14,267 nt of DNA from RSA11 sp036564135. Lineage in GTDB: Bacteria > Actinomycetota > Thermoleophilia > Solirubrobacterales > 70-9. The stretch is taken from the NCBI GenBank assembly GCA_036564135.1, contig DATCLC010000049.1, positions 1 to 14,267 on the forward strand. Reading direction: 5' to 3'. How positions within the stretch are numbered: position 1 is the stretch's first letter; each line of letters starts with the position of its first letter. Below, one piece after another: positions 1 to 6,796 of the stretch. The translations under genes and the position numbers were made by a program. The notes under the pieces are model-generated. The model did no database searches and had not been told where the DNA came from. It saw nothing but the letters and a program-made list of their open reading frames with translations.

Positions 1-148
1 CGTGCTCCACCCCCTGGTCGATCGGCAGCAGCATGAGCGTGCCGTTGCCCGGCCCGAACTCGTACAGCAGGCGGCGCAGGCGGGTGCGCTTGCCCGGGTT
101 CAGCGTGTCGAGGAGTGACTTCTGCTGGGTTGCTGTGGTGATCTCCAT
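1..148 (-). CDS. Class I fructose-bisphosphate aldolase (DhnA/FbaB type), N-terminal part
   Basis: This is the N-terminal 49 codons of a gene that runs off the left edge. The ATG is at 148, preceded by AAGGAG (160-165, about 11 nt away). The visible protein starts MEITTATQQKSLLDTL and continues to GNGTLMLLPIDQGVEH. The LLPIDQG-EH motif is characteristic of the archaeal/FbaB-type class I (Schiff-base) fructose-1,6-bisphosphate aldolases, which cleave fructose bisphosphate to dihydroxyacetone phosphate and glyceraldehyde phosphate. The catalytic lysine lies outside the window. It is the third gene of a minus-strand group after the PfkB kinase and ppc, 84 bp downstream of ppc, which fits a role in lower glycolysis or gluconeogenesis. 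Related LacD/DeoC-family aldolases share the fold, so substrate is inferred from the motif only. Confidence 0.82.
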   Translation of the reverse strand, partial: MEITTATQQKSLLDTLNPGKRTRLRRLLYEFGPGNGTLMLLPIDQGVEH

Positions 149-182
149 CCTTCTCTCTTCTCCTTTGGTTTCAGGTCCTTTC

Positions 183-220
183 GGCGCCCGCGCTGGGCGC
201 CCCGGCGTCACGCGGGGCGC
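183..220 (-). promoter_or_regulatory. Two mutually exclusive hairpins in the ppc-aldolase spacer
   Basis: Two perfect inverted repeats overlap here. One pairs 197-204 with 213-220 (8 bp, 8-nt loop) and the other pairs 183-189 with 195-201 (7 bp, 5-nt loop). Both use positions 197-201, so only one can form at a time. In the minus-strand transcript they lie just after the ppc stop and before the aldolase ribosome binding site. Neither is followed by a U run, so a classical intrinsic terminator is not supported. They may be a processing or attenuation element, or simple GC-rich noise. Confidence 0.3.
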
Positions 221-232
221 GCGGGTCCGGGG

Positions 233-2905
233 TCAGCCCGTGTTGCGCATCCCGGCCGCGATCCCGGTGATCGTCTGCAAGAGCAATGCCTTGGCGGCCG
301 CTTCGCCGCTGCGCACGCGCCCCAGGAGGTCGACCTGCATGTGCGAGAGCGGGTCGGTCCAGGGGTTGCGGTGCTCGAGGCGGGCGAGCAGCGCGGGGGA
401 GTCGGCGAGCAGGCCGCGGCCGCCGCTGATCGACTCCAGGGCGGCGGTCACCCGGTCGTACTCGGCCCGGATCTCCTCCCAGAGCTCGGCGCCGTCGTCG
501 CTGAGCGCCATGTAGCGCTCGGCGACGCCGAGGTCGGCCTTATACAAGGCCATCTCTAGGTTCGAGTACAACGCCGCGAAGAACGGCCAGCGCTCGCGCA
601 TCTCGCGGTGCAGCTCGTCGTCGCCCTCGGCGAGCGCCGTGCCGGCCCCGTACCAGCTCGGCAACAGCAGGCGGTTCTGCATCCACGCGAACACCCACGG
701 GATCGCGCGCAGCGATTCGAGCCCGCGCCGCCCGTCCGGGCGCGAGGCGGGGCGGCTGCCGATGTTGAGGTCGGCGAGCGCGTCGAGGGGCGTGATCTGC
801 TGCATGAACCGGAAGAAGTTCGGGCGGCCGATCAGGTCGCGGTAGACCTCGCGGGAGCGGCTCGCCAGGCGCTCGGCCTCCGCGCGGAAGCGGCTCGGCA
901 CTTGGTCGTCGTCCTTGAGCGAGGCGAGCAGCACCGCGGAGACCGTCTGCTCAAGCGAGCGCTGCGCGAGCTCGGCGTGCGAGTAGCGCTGCGAGATCAC
1001 CTCGCCCTGCTCGGTGATCGCGATCTGGCCGCGCACGGTGTGCGCGGGCTGCGCAAGGATCGCGCGGTGCGTGCGGCCGCCGCCGCGCGAGCCCGGGCCG
1101 CCGCGGCCATGGAAGAAGCGGATCGCGACGTCGTGCTCGTCGCCCGAGCGCACGAGCAGCTCCTGCACGCGGTAGAGCTCCCACTGGCTGGCGATGAACC
1201 CGCCGTCCTTGGCCGAGTCCGAGTAGCCGAGCATGATCTCCTGCTCCCGGTCGAGCGCGGCGAGGTGCTCGGCGTAGGCGGGCGTCGCGTACAGCGCCTC
1301 CATCGTCGCGGTCGCCTGGCGCAGGTCGTCGACGGTCTCGAAGAGCGGCACGATCGGCCGCGCCGGGAGCTTGCTGCCGATGCCCGCCCGCCGGGCCAGG
1401 TAAAGGGCGGCGAGCACGTCGGAGGGGCTCGCGACCATCGAGATCACGATGCGCCCGAGCGCCTCCGGGCCGTGCTCGCGCATGCCGTGCGCGACCGCCT
1501 GGAAGGCGAGGCCGACCGCATCATCGGGGTCGGGCTCGAGCGCGGCCTCGGGGAGCTTCGCGATCGCCTCGGCGATCGCGGCTTGGCGGCCCTCCTCGCC
1601 GAGCTCCGCGAAGCCGGGCAGATGTCGCGCGACCGCCGCGCGCAGGGCGGGCGCGGACTGGCGCAGGTCAAGCGCGGCGATGTGGAAGCCGAAGACGCGC
1701 ACCTGCGTCATCAGGCGCGCGAGCGCGCCGCTCGCTACCCAGGACGAGCCCGTGTTGCGGTGTACGAGCTCGAGGTCGGCGAGCAGCTCTGCGGGGGAGG
1801 CGTAGCCGCCCGCCTCGCCCCTCGCGGCCCGGTCGAGGCGCTCGCCGATCAGGGTGAGCTTGCGCCGCAGGGTCTCGCCGCGGTTACGGTGGTCGATCCG
1901 GGCGGCGAGCTCGCGCTCGTCGCGCTCGACCGAGGCGATGAGCTCCTCGCTCGGCTTGATGCGCCGGTCGGCCTGCGACCAGCGGGCCGCGAGCTCACGC
2001 ACCCGCCGGCGCAGGAGCCGCAGCGCGAGGCGGCGGTGCAGCTCGAGCGTGCGCGTCACCGTGGACGCGTCGACGGCCGGGTTGCCGTCCATGTCGCTGC
2101 CGGCCCAGCTGCCGAAGCGCAGGACGGGACGCTCGGGCGGCCAGGGGAAGCCGAAGCGCACCGAGAGCTCGCGATAGAGCTCGGGGACCGCGTCGAAGAG
2201 CACGGCCTCGAAGAACATCAGGTTGCGGCGCACCTCGTCCTCGACGAGCGGCCGGCTGCGGCGGATCTCGTCGGTCTGCCACCAGAGCGTGAGCGCCTCG
2301 CGCAGCTCGGCCTCCAGCCGGGCCCGGCGGCTGGCGCCGACGCGCGGGTCGTCGAGCTCCTCGGTCAGCTCCTGGACGCGCTGGTGGTGGTTGAAGACCG
2401 AGCGCCGCATCGCCTCGGTCGGGTGCGCGGTGAGGACGAGCACGACCTCGAGCTGCTCGAGGGCCTCCCGCACGGCGGACGGGGGCGTGTGCTCCGTGTC
2501 CGCCGCGAGCGCGGCGAGCGATTCGGGCTGGCCGCGGCCGGAGTGGCGGTCGTGCCAGCGGCGGCGCCGCAGGCGCTCGAGCTCCTCGGCGATGTTCGCC
2601 AGATGGAGCTGGATCGCGCAGGCGCGGACGAAGGGCTCGAGCTCCGCGGGGGAGCGGTCGCGCAGGAACGCGATCAGCCGCTCGCCGGCCTCGGCGTCGC
2701 CCCGGCGCCAGGCGGCGGCGCGGTCGCGCAGGGTGAAGAGCTCGTCGCGGAAGGCCTCGCCGACCTGCTCGGCCAGGACGTCGGCGAACAGGTTCTCGAG
2801 CAGGCGCGTGTCGCGATCGATCGCGGCAAGCGCAGGGGCGCCCCGCTCAGCTCCGGAGTCAGGAGCGGCGGCGGGCGGCGCGGTCACCGGGGCGCGCGCG
2901 GCCAC
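233..2905 (-). CDS. ppc: Phosphoenolpyruvate carboxylase
   Basis: It converts PEP and bicarbonate to oxaloacetate and phosphate, replenishing the TCA cycle in the cytoplasm. The 890-aa length is normal for the bacterial family. Key motifs are all present: LTAHPTE with catalytic His161, GSDMDGNP (269-276), GYSDSAKDGG with Lys566, the glycine loop FHGRGG (598-603) with Arg607, and the C-terminal GMRNTG. Residues that bind the inhibitor aspartate in the E. coli enzyme appear kept (Arg607, Lys789, Arg846, Asn888), so feedback inhibition by aspartate is likely. The start is GTG at 2905, with GAGG eight bases upstream that overlaps the end of the preceding kinase gene (10-nt gap), so the two are probably translationally coupled. 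An alanine/proline-rich N-terminal tail of about 25 residues is probably disordered. Long open frames on the opposite strand are codon-bias shadows. Confidence 0.97.
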   Translation of the reverse strand: MAARAPVTAPPAAAPDSGAERGAPALAAIDRDTRLLENLFADVLAEQVGEAFRDELFTLRDRAAAWRRGDAEAGERLIAFLRDRSPAELEPFVRACAIQLHLANIAEELERLRRRRWHDRHSGRGQPESLAALAADTEHTPPSAVREALEQLEVVLVLTAHPTEAMRRSVFNHHQRVQELTEELDDPRVGASRRARLEAELREALTLWWQTDEIRRSRPLVEDEVRRNLMFFEAVLFDAVPELYRELSVRFGFPWPPERPVLRFGSWAGSDMDGNPAVDASTVTRTLELHRRLALRLLRRRVRELAARWSQADRRIKPSEELIASVERDERELAARIDHRNRGETLRRKLTLIGERLDRAARGEAGGYASPAELLADLELVHRNTGSSWVASGALARLMTQVRVFGFHIAALDLRQSAPALRAAVARHLPGFAELGEEGRQAAIAEAIAKLPEAALEPDPDDAVGLAFQAVAHGMREHGPEALGRIVISMVASPSDVLAALYLARRAGIGSKLPARPIVPLFETVDDLRQATATMEALYATPAYAEHLAALDREQEIMLGYSDSAKDGGFIASQWELYRVQELLVRSGDEHDVAIRFFHGRGGPGSRGGGRTHRAILAQPAHTVRGQIAITEQGEVISQRYSHAELAQRSLEQTVSAVLLASLKDDDQVPSRFRAEAERLASRSREVYRDLIGRPNFFRFMQQITPLDALADLNIGSRPASRPDGRRGLESLRAIPWVFAWMQNRLLLPSWYGAGTALAEGDDELHREMRERWPFFAALYSNLEMALYKADLGVAERYMALSDDGAELWEEIRAEYDRVTAALESISGGRGLLADSPALLARLEHRNPWTDPLSHMQVDLLGRVRSGEAAAKALLLQTITGIAAGMRNTG

Positions 2906-2915
2906 GGTGGTTACC

Positions 2916-3866
2916 TCACGCCGCGGTCGGGACGGAGTCGGCCAGCTCCTCGGCGCGCTCGCGGCTCAGGACCCGGTGCGGGGACTCCACGTGCGCGGCC
3001 GCGGCGGCGCAGGCGAAGCGCACCGCCTCGTCGAGGGGGTCGCCCGCCTCGAGGCGCAGGCCGAGCGCGGCTGCGAAGGCGTCGCCGGCGCCGATCGGGT
3101 TCACAGCGTTGACGCGCGGCGCCTCGACCCAGCCCCGCAGCCCGTTCGGGCCCTGTTCGGCGTATGCGGCGCCGGCGGCGCCGGCGGTCACCACGGCGCG
3201 CGGGGCGCCGCGCCGCAGCAGCTCGATCGCCGCGTCGAGCGCGCGCTCGGGCGGGTCGCCCTCGGCGTGTACGGCCTGCTCGCGCGGCCCGTAGAGGAAG
3301 ATCTCCGCCTCGGCGATGTTGGGCACGACGAGCCCCTCGCCCTCCTCGATGGCGTGGGCGAGCGCCTCGCCGGCGACGTCGATGATCGCGCGCGAGCCGT
3401 TGTGGCGGGCCAGGCGGGCAAGGCGCACGTACCCGTCGCGCGGGGCACCCGGGGGCAGGCTGCCGGAGCAGAGCAGCACCTCGCCCGGACGCAGGCCGGC
3501 CTCGGCGAGCTTGGCGAACGCCTCCCACTCGCGGGCGCTGACCTCGGGGCCGGGCTCGTTGAGCACGGACATGCGGCCGCGCTCCTCGCGCAGGATCGTC
3601 GCGACGCGGACGTTGCCCTGGCAGGTCACCCACTCGACGTCGATCCCGTCGCGGGCGAGCGCGTCGGGGATCGAGGGGAGGTCCGGCTCGGGAATCAGCG
3701 TGATCAGGCGGGCGGGGGCGCCGAGCTGGAGAGCGGTGCGGGCAGCGTTCGGACCGCCGCCGCCGATCCGCGCATCGACGTGGCGCACGTGATGGATGTG
3801 GCCGGCATCGAAGCGATCAACCCCGATGACGCGGTCGACGGTGAGGTTCGGACCCGCAATCAGCAC
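2916..3866 (-). CDS. PfkB-family sugar kinase, 1-phosphofructokinase/tagatose-6-phosphate kinase-like
   Basis: This is a ribokinase-fold (PfkB) kinase of 316 aa that phosphorylates a sugar or sugar phosphate with ATP. Visible motifs are an N-terminal substrate-binding segment with Asp11, a glycine motif GGGGPN (35-40), GSLPPG (135-140), PN-AEAE (182-188), and the PfkB signature VNPIGAGDAF (255-264) with catalytic base Asp262. The NP-GAGD form is typical of the FruK/LacC branch. The family's usual GGKG reads GGGG, so the lysine that contacts substrate is missing and the substrate is uncertain. It starts with GTG at 3866; CTCCT at 3876-3880 gives an AGGAG site on this strand. It is the first gene of a group with ppc and a class I aldolase, consistent with feeding fructose bisphosphate into glycolysis. 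Confidence 0.85.
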   Translation of the reverse strand: MLIAGPNLTVDRVIGVDRFDAGHIHHVRHVDARIGGGGPNAARTALQLGAPARLITLIPEPDLPSIPDALARDGIDVEWVTCQGNVRVATILREERGRMSVLNEPGPEVSAREWEAFAKLAEAGLRPGEVLLCSGSLPPGAPRDGYVRLARLARHNGSRAIIDVAGEALAHAIEEGEGLVVPNIAEAEIFLYGPREQAVHAEGDPPERALDAAIELLRRGAPRAVVTAGAAGAAYAEQGPNGLRGWVEAPRVNAVNPIGAGDAFAAALGLRLEAGDPLDEAVRFACAAAAAHVESPHRVLSRERAEELADSVPTAA

Positions 3867-3893
3867 TAGCGCACTCTCCTACTTTCGCCGCCT

Positions 3894-3923
3894 AACTTAC
3901 TGAAGCCCTCCGAACAGAGTCAA
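3894..3923 (-). promoter_or_regulatory. Promoter for the PfkB kinase-ppc-aldolase group
   Basis: Read on the minus strand there is TTGACT (3918-3923), an 18-nt spacer, and TAAGTT (3894-3899), a fit to the actinobacterial housekeeping -35 and TAnnnT -10 elements. Transcription would begin near 3887, leaving a leader of about 20 nt before the GTG at 3866 that includes the AGGAG site. The local drop in GC content supports a promoter. Confidence 0.6.
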
Positions 3924-3929
3924 GAACCT

Positions 3930-3951
3930 CGAAACTTCAATCGCGAAACTT
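3930..3951. repeat. Direct repeat CGAAACTT x2, possible regulator site
   Basis: CGAAACTT occurs at 3930-3937 and again at 3944-3951, a 14-bp period, in the divergent spacer between the PfkB kinase and pyk. The pair sits just upstream of the -35 box of the kinase promoter, where an activator or a shared regulator would bind. The regulator is unknown. Confidence 0.4.
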
Positions 3952-3961
3952 GCAGGCTAAC

Positions 3962-4014
3962 GGCGGTGCTCGGGTCCCTCAGAAACCCCCGAACGGGGGG
4001 TGGGGCGAGCCGCC
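3962..4014 (+). promoter_or_regulatory. Hairpin in the pyk leader
   Basis: GGCGG and CTCG (3962-3966 and 3969-3972, TG bulged between) can pair with CGAGCCGCC (4006-4014), enclosing a second hairpin of five C-G pairs (3986-3990 with 3995-3999, loop GAAC). The structure ends 13 nt before the pyk ATG, and no clear Shine-Dalgarno sequence is seen there, so it may influence translation. I do not recognise a known riboswitch class. Confidence 0.3.
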
Positions 4015-4027
4015 ATCCTGTAGCCGC

Positions 4028-5473
4028 ATGACGCCCACCCCGAAGCGCCCCTCCCCCCGCAAGACGAAGATCCTCGCCACGCTCGGCCCGGCGAGCCGTG
4101 ACGAGGAGACGATCGAGCGCCTGATCCGCGCCGGCGCCAACGGCTTCCGGCTCAACTTCTCCCACGGCAGCCAGGAGGAGCACGCGGAGACCGTACGGCG
4201 CGTGCGCGAGGTGAGCGCGCGCCTCGGCGAGCAGATCGCGATCCTCGGTGATCTGCCCGGGCCCAAGCTGCGGCTCGAGGAGCTCGAGGGCGGAGCGGTC
4301 GACCTGCTCACCGACCAGGAGCTCGTGCTGACCACGGCGACGAACGGCGGGAGCAGCGCGGGACGGCTCGGCGTGTCGTGGCCCGAGCTGCCCGGCGCGG
4401 TCGCCGAGGGGGACCATGTGTTTCTGGCGGACGGGCGCATCCGCCTGCGCGTGCTCGAAAGCGACGGCGCGGAGGTGCGCTGCCGCGTCGAGGTCGGCGG
4501 GCGGGTCGCCTCGCGGCAGGGCGTGAACCTGCCGCGCGTGCGCACCGAGCTGCCCGTGGTCGGCGAGCGCGACCTCGAGTTCGTCGAGTTCGCGGCGCGC
4601 CACGAGCTCGACCTGCTCGCGCTCAGCTTCGTGCGCACCGCGGCCGACCTCGACCCTATATATGAACGGCTCGCCGAGCTCGGCGCCGACATCCCGGTGA
4701 TCGCGAAGATCGAGAAGCCGGAGGCGGCCGAGCGGGCGGAGGAGATCATCAAGGCGACCGTCGCCGGGATCATGGTCGCGCGCGGCGACCTCGGCATCGA
4801 GCTGCCGCTCGCCTCGCTGCCCGTGATCCAGAAGCGGCTGCTCGCGCTCGCGGGCCGTCACGCGCGGCCGGCGATCACCGCCACCCAGATGCTCGCCTCG
4901 ATGGTGAACTCGCCGCGGCCGACCCGCGCCGAGGTCTCCGACGTCGCCAACGCGATCCACCAGGGCACCGACGTGGTGATGCTCTCCGAGGAGACCGCGA
5001 TCGGCGACTACCCGGTCGAGGCGGTCGAGGCGATGGTGGCGATCGCCGACGCCGCGGAGGAGGACCTCCCCTACCGGGAGTGGACCGCCTTCCGGGTCGC
5101 GCCCGACCCCGACGACGTCGCCGGGACCGTCGCGCAGGCCGCGGTCGCCGCCGCCGAGCGGCTCGGCCTAGCGGCGATCGTCGTGCCGACCGAGTCGGGC
5201 CGCACGGCCCGCCTGGTCTCCGCGCACCGCCCGCACGTCCCGGTGCTCGCGATCTCCCCGCACGCGAGGACGGCCCGCCGCATGTCGATGCTGTTCGGCG
5301 TTCAGGGCGCGGTCGCCCCGAACGCCGAGGGCGTGCTTGATTTGCTCGACCAGTGCGCTGGCCTCGCGCGCGAGCACGGGGTCGCCGAGTCGGGCGACTT
5401 GATCGGCATCATCGCGGGGGCTCCGTCACAGAAGCTGGGCACGAACCTGTTTGAGGTTCATCGGGTGCCGTAG
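4028..5473 (+). CDS. pyk: Pyruvate kinase
   Basis: It catalyses PEP plus ADP to pyruvate plus ATP, the last step of glycolysis. The 481-aa protein has the usual order: N-terminal barrel with FRLNFSHG (40-47), B domain (about 80-165), barrel signature IAKIEKPEA with catalytic Lys227, MVARGDLGIELP (249-260), TATQMLASM (284-292), and a C-terminal domain ending GTNLFEVHRVP. The motif GPKLR (78-82) has lysine (Lys80) where potassium-dependent enzymes have glutamate, so this one is predicted to work without potassium. I chose ATG 4028 because homology starts right after it (RKTKILATLGP). The frame stays open upstream to a TTG at 3950, but that stretch is proline/glycine-rich, unlike the family, and overlaps the leader hairpin. 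No strong ribosome binding site is visible. It is divergent from the PfkB kinase group. Confidence 0.96.
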   Translation: MTPTPKRPSPRKTKILATLGPASRDEETIERLIRAGANGFRLNFSHGSQEEHAETVRRVREVSARLGEQIAILGDLPGPKLRLEELEGGAVDLLTDQELVLTTATNGGSSAGRLGVSWPELPGAVAEGDHVFLADGRIRLRVLESDGAEVRCRVEVGGRVASRQGVNLPRVRTELPVVGERDLEFVEFAARHELDLLALSFVRTAADLDPIYERLAELGADIPVIAKIEKPEAAERAEEIIKATVAGIMVARGDLGIELPLASLPVIQKRLLALAGRHARPAITATQMLASMVNSPRPTRAEVSDVANAIHQGTDVVMLSEETAIGDYPVEAVEAMVAIADAAEEDLPYREWTAFRVAPDPDDVAGTVAQAAVAAAERLGLAAIVVPTESGRTARLVSAHRPHVPVLAISPHARTARRMSMLFGVQGAVAPNAEGVLDLLDQCAGLAREHGVAESGDLIGIIAGAPSQKLGTNLFEVHRVP

Positions 5474-5511
5474 GCGGGCCTGGGCGCCGCGGTGGCGCGG
5501 GCGTCGCGGTG

Positions 5512-5739
5512 AGGCGAAGGGGGCGAGGGAGGAGCGCGGAGGGGCCGCAAGGCCCCGAGGCGCGTCCCGCCGGCACCTGAGAGAGGAGCGATGCCGGCGG
5601 GACCTGAGCTGGAAGGGGAGAGCTCGGCCTCGGGAATCGACGTCGGCGACCCCGGGGTAGGAAGGGGTTGCTCATTCGAGCGCGTGCCGGCGTCGATGTC
5701 GAGGTCGGACCCTCTCTCTCCTCTCGCTCCCTTCCGCTT
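5512..5739 (+). ncRNA. Candidate structured RNA with a five-way junction, family not recognised
   Basis: A 318-bp gene-free stretch after pyk holds nested complementary segments. P1 closes the structure: 5516-5529 with 5721-5734 (14 bp, two G-U), extendable past one bulged C by 5512-5515 with 5736-5739. P2: 5534-5537 with 5560-5563, a GGA/GAG internal loop allowing tandem G-A pairs, then GGGGCC-GCAA-GGCCCC (5541-5556, GNRA tetraloop). P3: 5564-5575 with 5592-5603, 12 perfect pairs. P4: 5604-5610 with 5621-5627. P5: 5636-5647 with 5686-5697 (12 bp, one U-G), containing hairpins 5649-5653/5664-5668 and 5670-5673/5678-5681. P2, P3 and P4 abut without spacers. All wobble pairs are G-U only if the plus strand is transcribed. 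It could be a 3' product of pyk, an independent RNA, or a leader read into ispH. No start or terminator is identified. Confidence 0.5.
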
Positions 5740-5759
5740 ATACCTCCCGGATAGTCAGT

Positions 5760-5788
5760 TTGACAACCTTGAAAGGCGGGGGTAGTTT
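5760..5788 (+). promoter_or_regulatory. Promoter of the ispH-ebo operon
   Basis: TTGACA (5760-5765), a 17-nt spacer, and TAGTTT (5783-5788) match the housekeeping sigma consensus (exact -35, TAnnnT -10). Transcription is expected near 5795, giving a leader of about 87 nt before the ispH GTG at 5882. This argues against translation from the earlier in-frame GTG at 5792. Confidence 0.65.
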
Positions 5789-5819
5789 AGCGTGGTGGCC
5801 GGTCAAAGGTCGGCACAGT

Positions 5820-5833
5820 CGGCTATAAAGCCG
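5820..5833 (+). promoter_or_regulatory. Small hairpin in the ispH leader
   Basis: CGGCT (5820-5824) and AGCCG (5829-5833) form a 5-bp stem with loop ATAA, in the predicted untranslated leader between the promoter and the ispH ribosome binding site GGAGG (5873-5877). It is short and may be chance. Confidence 0.2.
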
Positions 5834-5881
5834 CCCCCAGCTGAGTCCCCCGTGGCCCCCCGACACAAGGCTGGAGGAGAG

Positions 5882-6796
5882 GTGCTGTTGGCGCACCCGC
5901 ACGGGTTCTGCGCCGGGGTGCGGCGTGCAATCGGAACGGTCGAGGAGGCGCTCGAGCGGTACGGCGCGCCGGTGTACGTGCGGGGCGAGATCGTCCACAG
6001 CCCGTACGTGATCGAGGAGCTCGAGGAGCGCGGCGCCCGCTTTGTGCGCTCCGAGGACGAGGTGCCCGAGGGCGCGGTCTGCGTGCTCTCCGCGCACGGC
6101 GTCTCGCCGGCGGTCCGGCGGCGCGCGTACGAGCGTGGCCTGCGGGTGATCGACGCGACGTGCCCGCTCGTCTCGAAGGTCCACGGCGAGGTCCGGCGCT
6201 ACGCGCGCGCCGGCCGCAAGATCGTGCTGATCGGGCATCGCGGGCACGAGGAGGTCGAGGGCACGCTGGGCGAAGCCCCGGACCGCATCTGGGTCGTGAA
6301 GAACGAGGAGGAGATCCGGGCGCTGCCGATCGGCCGCGACGAGCCGGTGGCCTACGCGATCCAGACGACCCTCGCCGTCGACGAGGCCATGAAGCTGGTG
6401 CGCGCCCTGCGCGAGCGCTTCACCGACCTGGTCGGCCCGGGCAAGGAGGACATCTGCTACGCGACCCAGAACCGCCAGGCGGCGGTGCGCGCGATTGCGC
6501 CGAAGTGCGATCTCGTGCTGGTAGCGGGCGCCGTCAACTCCTCGAACTCGAACCGGCTCGTGGAGGTGGCGCGCCGGCAGGGAACCCCGGCGTATCTAGT
6601 GCCCGCGCCGAGCGTGATCGACCCCAAGTGGCTCGAGGGCGTTAGCGTTGTGGGTGTCAGCGCTGGGGCGAGCGCACCGAGCCGGTTGGTCGATGCGACC
6701 TTGGCGCGCCTGGCCGAGTATGGATTTGATCGCGTGCGCAACCACTTGGAGATGACCGAAGACGTCGAGTTCAACGCCCCGAGGTTCCCGGCATGA
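5882..6796 (+). CDS. ispH: 4-hydroxy-3-methylbut-2-enyl diphosphate reductase
   Basis: This is the last enzyme of the MEP pathway, a [4Fe-4S] protein that reduces HMBPP to IPP and DMAPP. The 304-aa protein keeps the three cluster cysteines, Cys10 (GFCAGV), Cys94 (ATCPLV) and Cys192 (ICYATQNRQ), the acid Glu124 in GHRGHEEVEG, substrate histidines His39, His72 and His122, and the VNSSNSNRL motif (218-225). The GTG at 5882 fits the family N-terminus (LLAHPHGFCAG) and lies 4 nt after GGAGG; TTG at 5888 is a close alternative. Longer starts (GTG 5852 or 5792) add a low-complexity tail without a ribosome site. Its stop overlaps the start of the next gene (ATGA at 6793), so isoprenoid supply is tied to the ebo genes. 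A second ispH elsewhere in the genome cannot be excluded. Confidence 0.95.
   Translation: MLLAHPHGFCAGVRRAIGTVEEALERYGAPVYVRGEIVHSPYVIEELEERGARFVRSEDEVPEGAVCVLSAHGVSPAVRRRAYERGLRVIDATCPLVSKVHGEVRRYARAGRKIVLIGHRGHEEVEGTLGEAPDRIWVVKNEEEIRALPIGRDEPVAYAIQTTLAVDEAMKLVRALRERFTDLVGPGKEDICYATQNRQAAVRAIAPKCDLVLVAGAVNSSNSNRLVEVARRQGTPAYLVPAPSVIDPKWLEGVSVVGVSAGASAPSRLVDATLARLAEYGFDRVRNHLEMTEDVEFNAPRFPA

Noticed and set aside
608..3112. Very long plus-strand open frame opposite ppc (834 codons)
   Set aside because: It is arginine/alanine/glycine-rich without any family motif, and the minus strand encodes a complete, motif-intact PEP carboxylase. It is a GC-bias shadow.
2223..3869. Plus-strand open frame of 548 codons opposite the ppc/PfkB junction
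   Set aside because: Low-complexity composition and full overlap with two well-supported genes.
3950..4027. N-terminal extension of pyk from TTG at 3950
   Set aside because: It would encode a proline/glycine-rich tail absent from the family and overlaps the leader hairpin; homology begins after ATG 4028.
5516..5760. RNase P RNA, tmRNA or SRP RNA as the identity of the spacer RNA
   Set aside because: A CTTATA...GTCAGTTT stretch near 5737-5761 faintly recalls the RNase P 3' end, but the conserved GAGGAAAGTCC element is absent on both strands, as are a tRNA-like end and the SRP GGAAGCAGCC-type loop.
5591..5785. Small plus-strand open frame (64 codons) in the pyk-ispH spacer
   Set aside because: It starts inside the loop of a perfect 12-bp hairpin, has no recognisable motif, and the region is better explained by RNA structure.
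5792..5881. Longer ispH starting at GTG 5792 or 5852
   Set aside because: 5792 lies at the predicted transcription start, neither codon has a ribosome site, and the added residues do not match IspH; GGAGG at 5873 supports 5882 or 5888.
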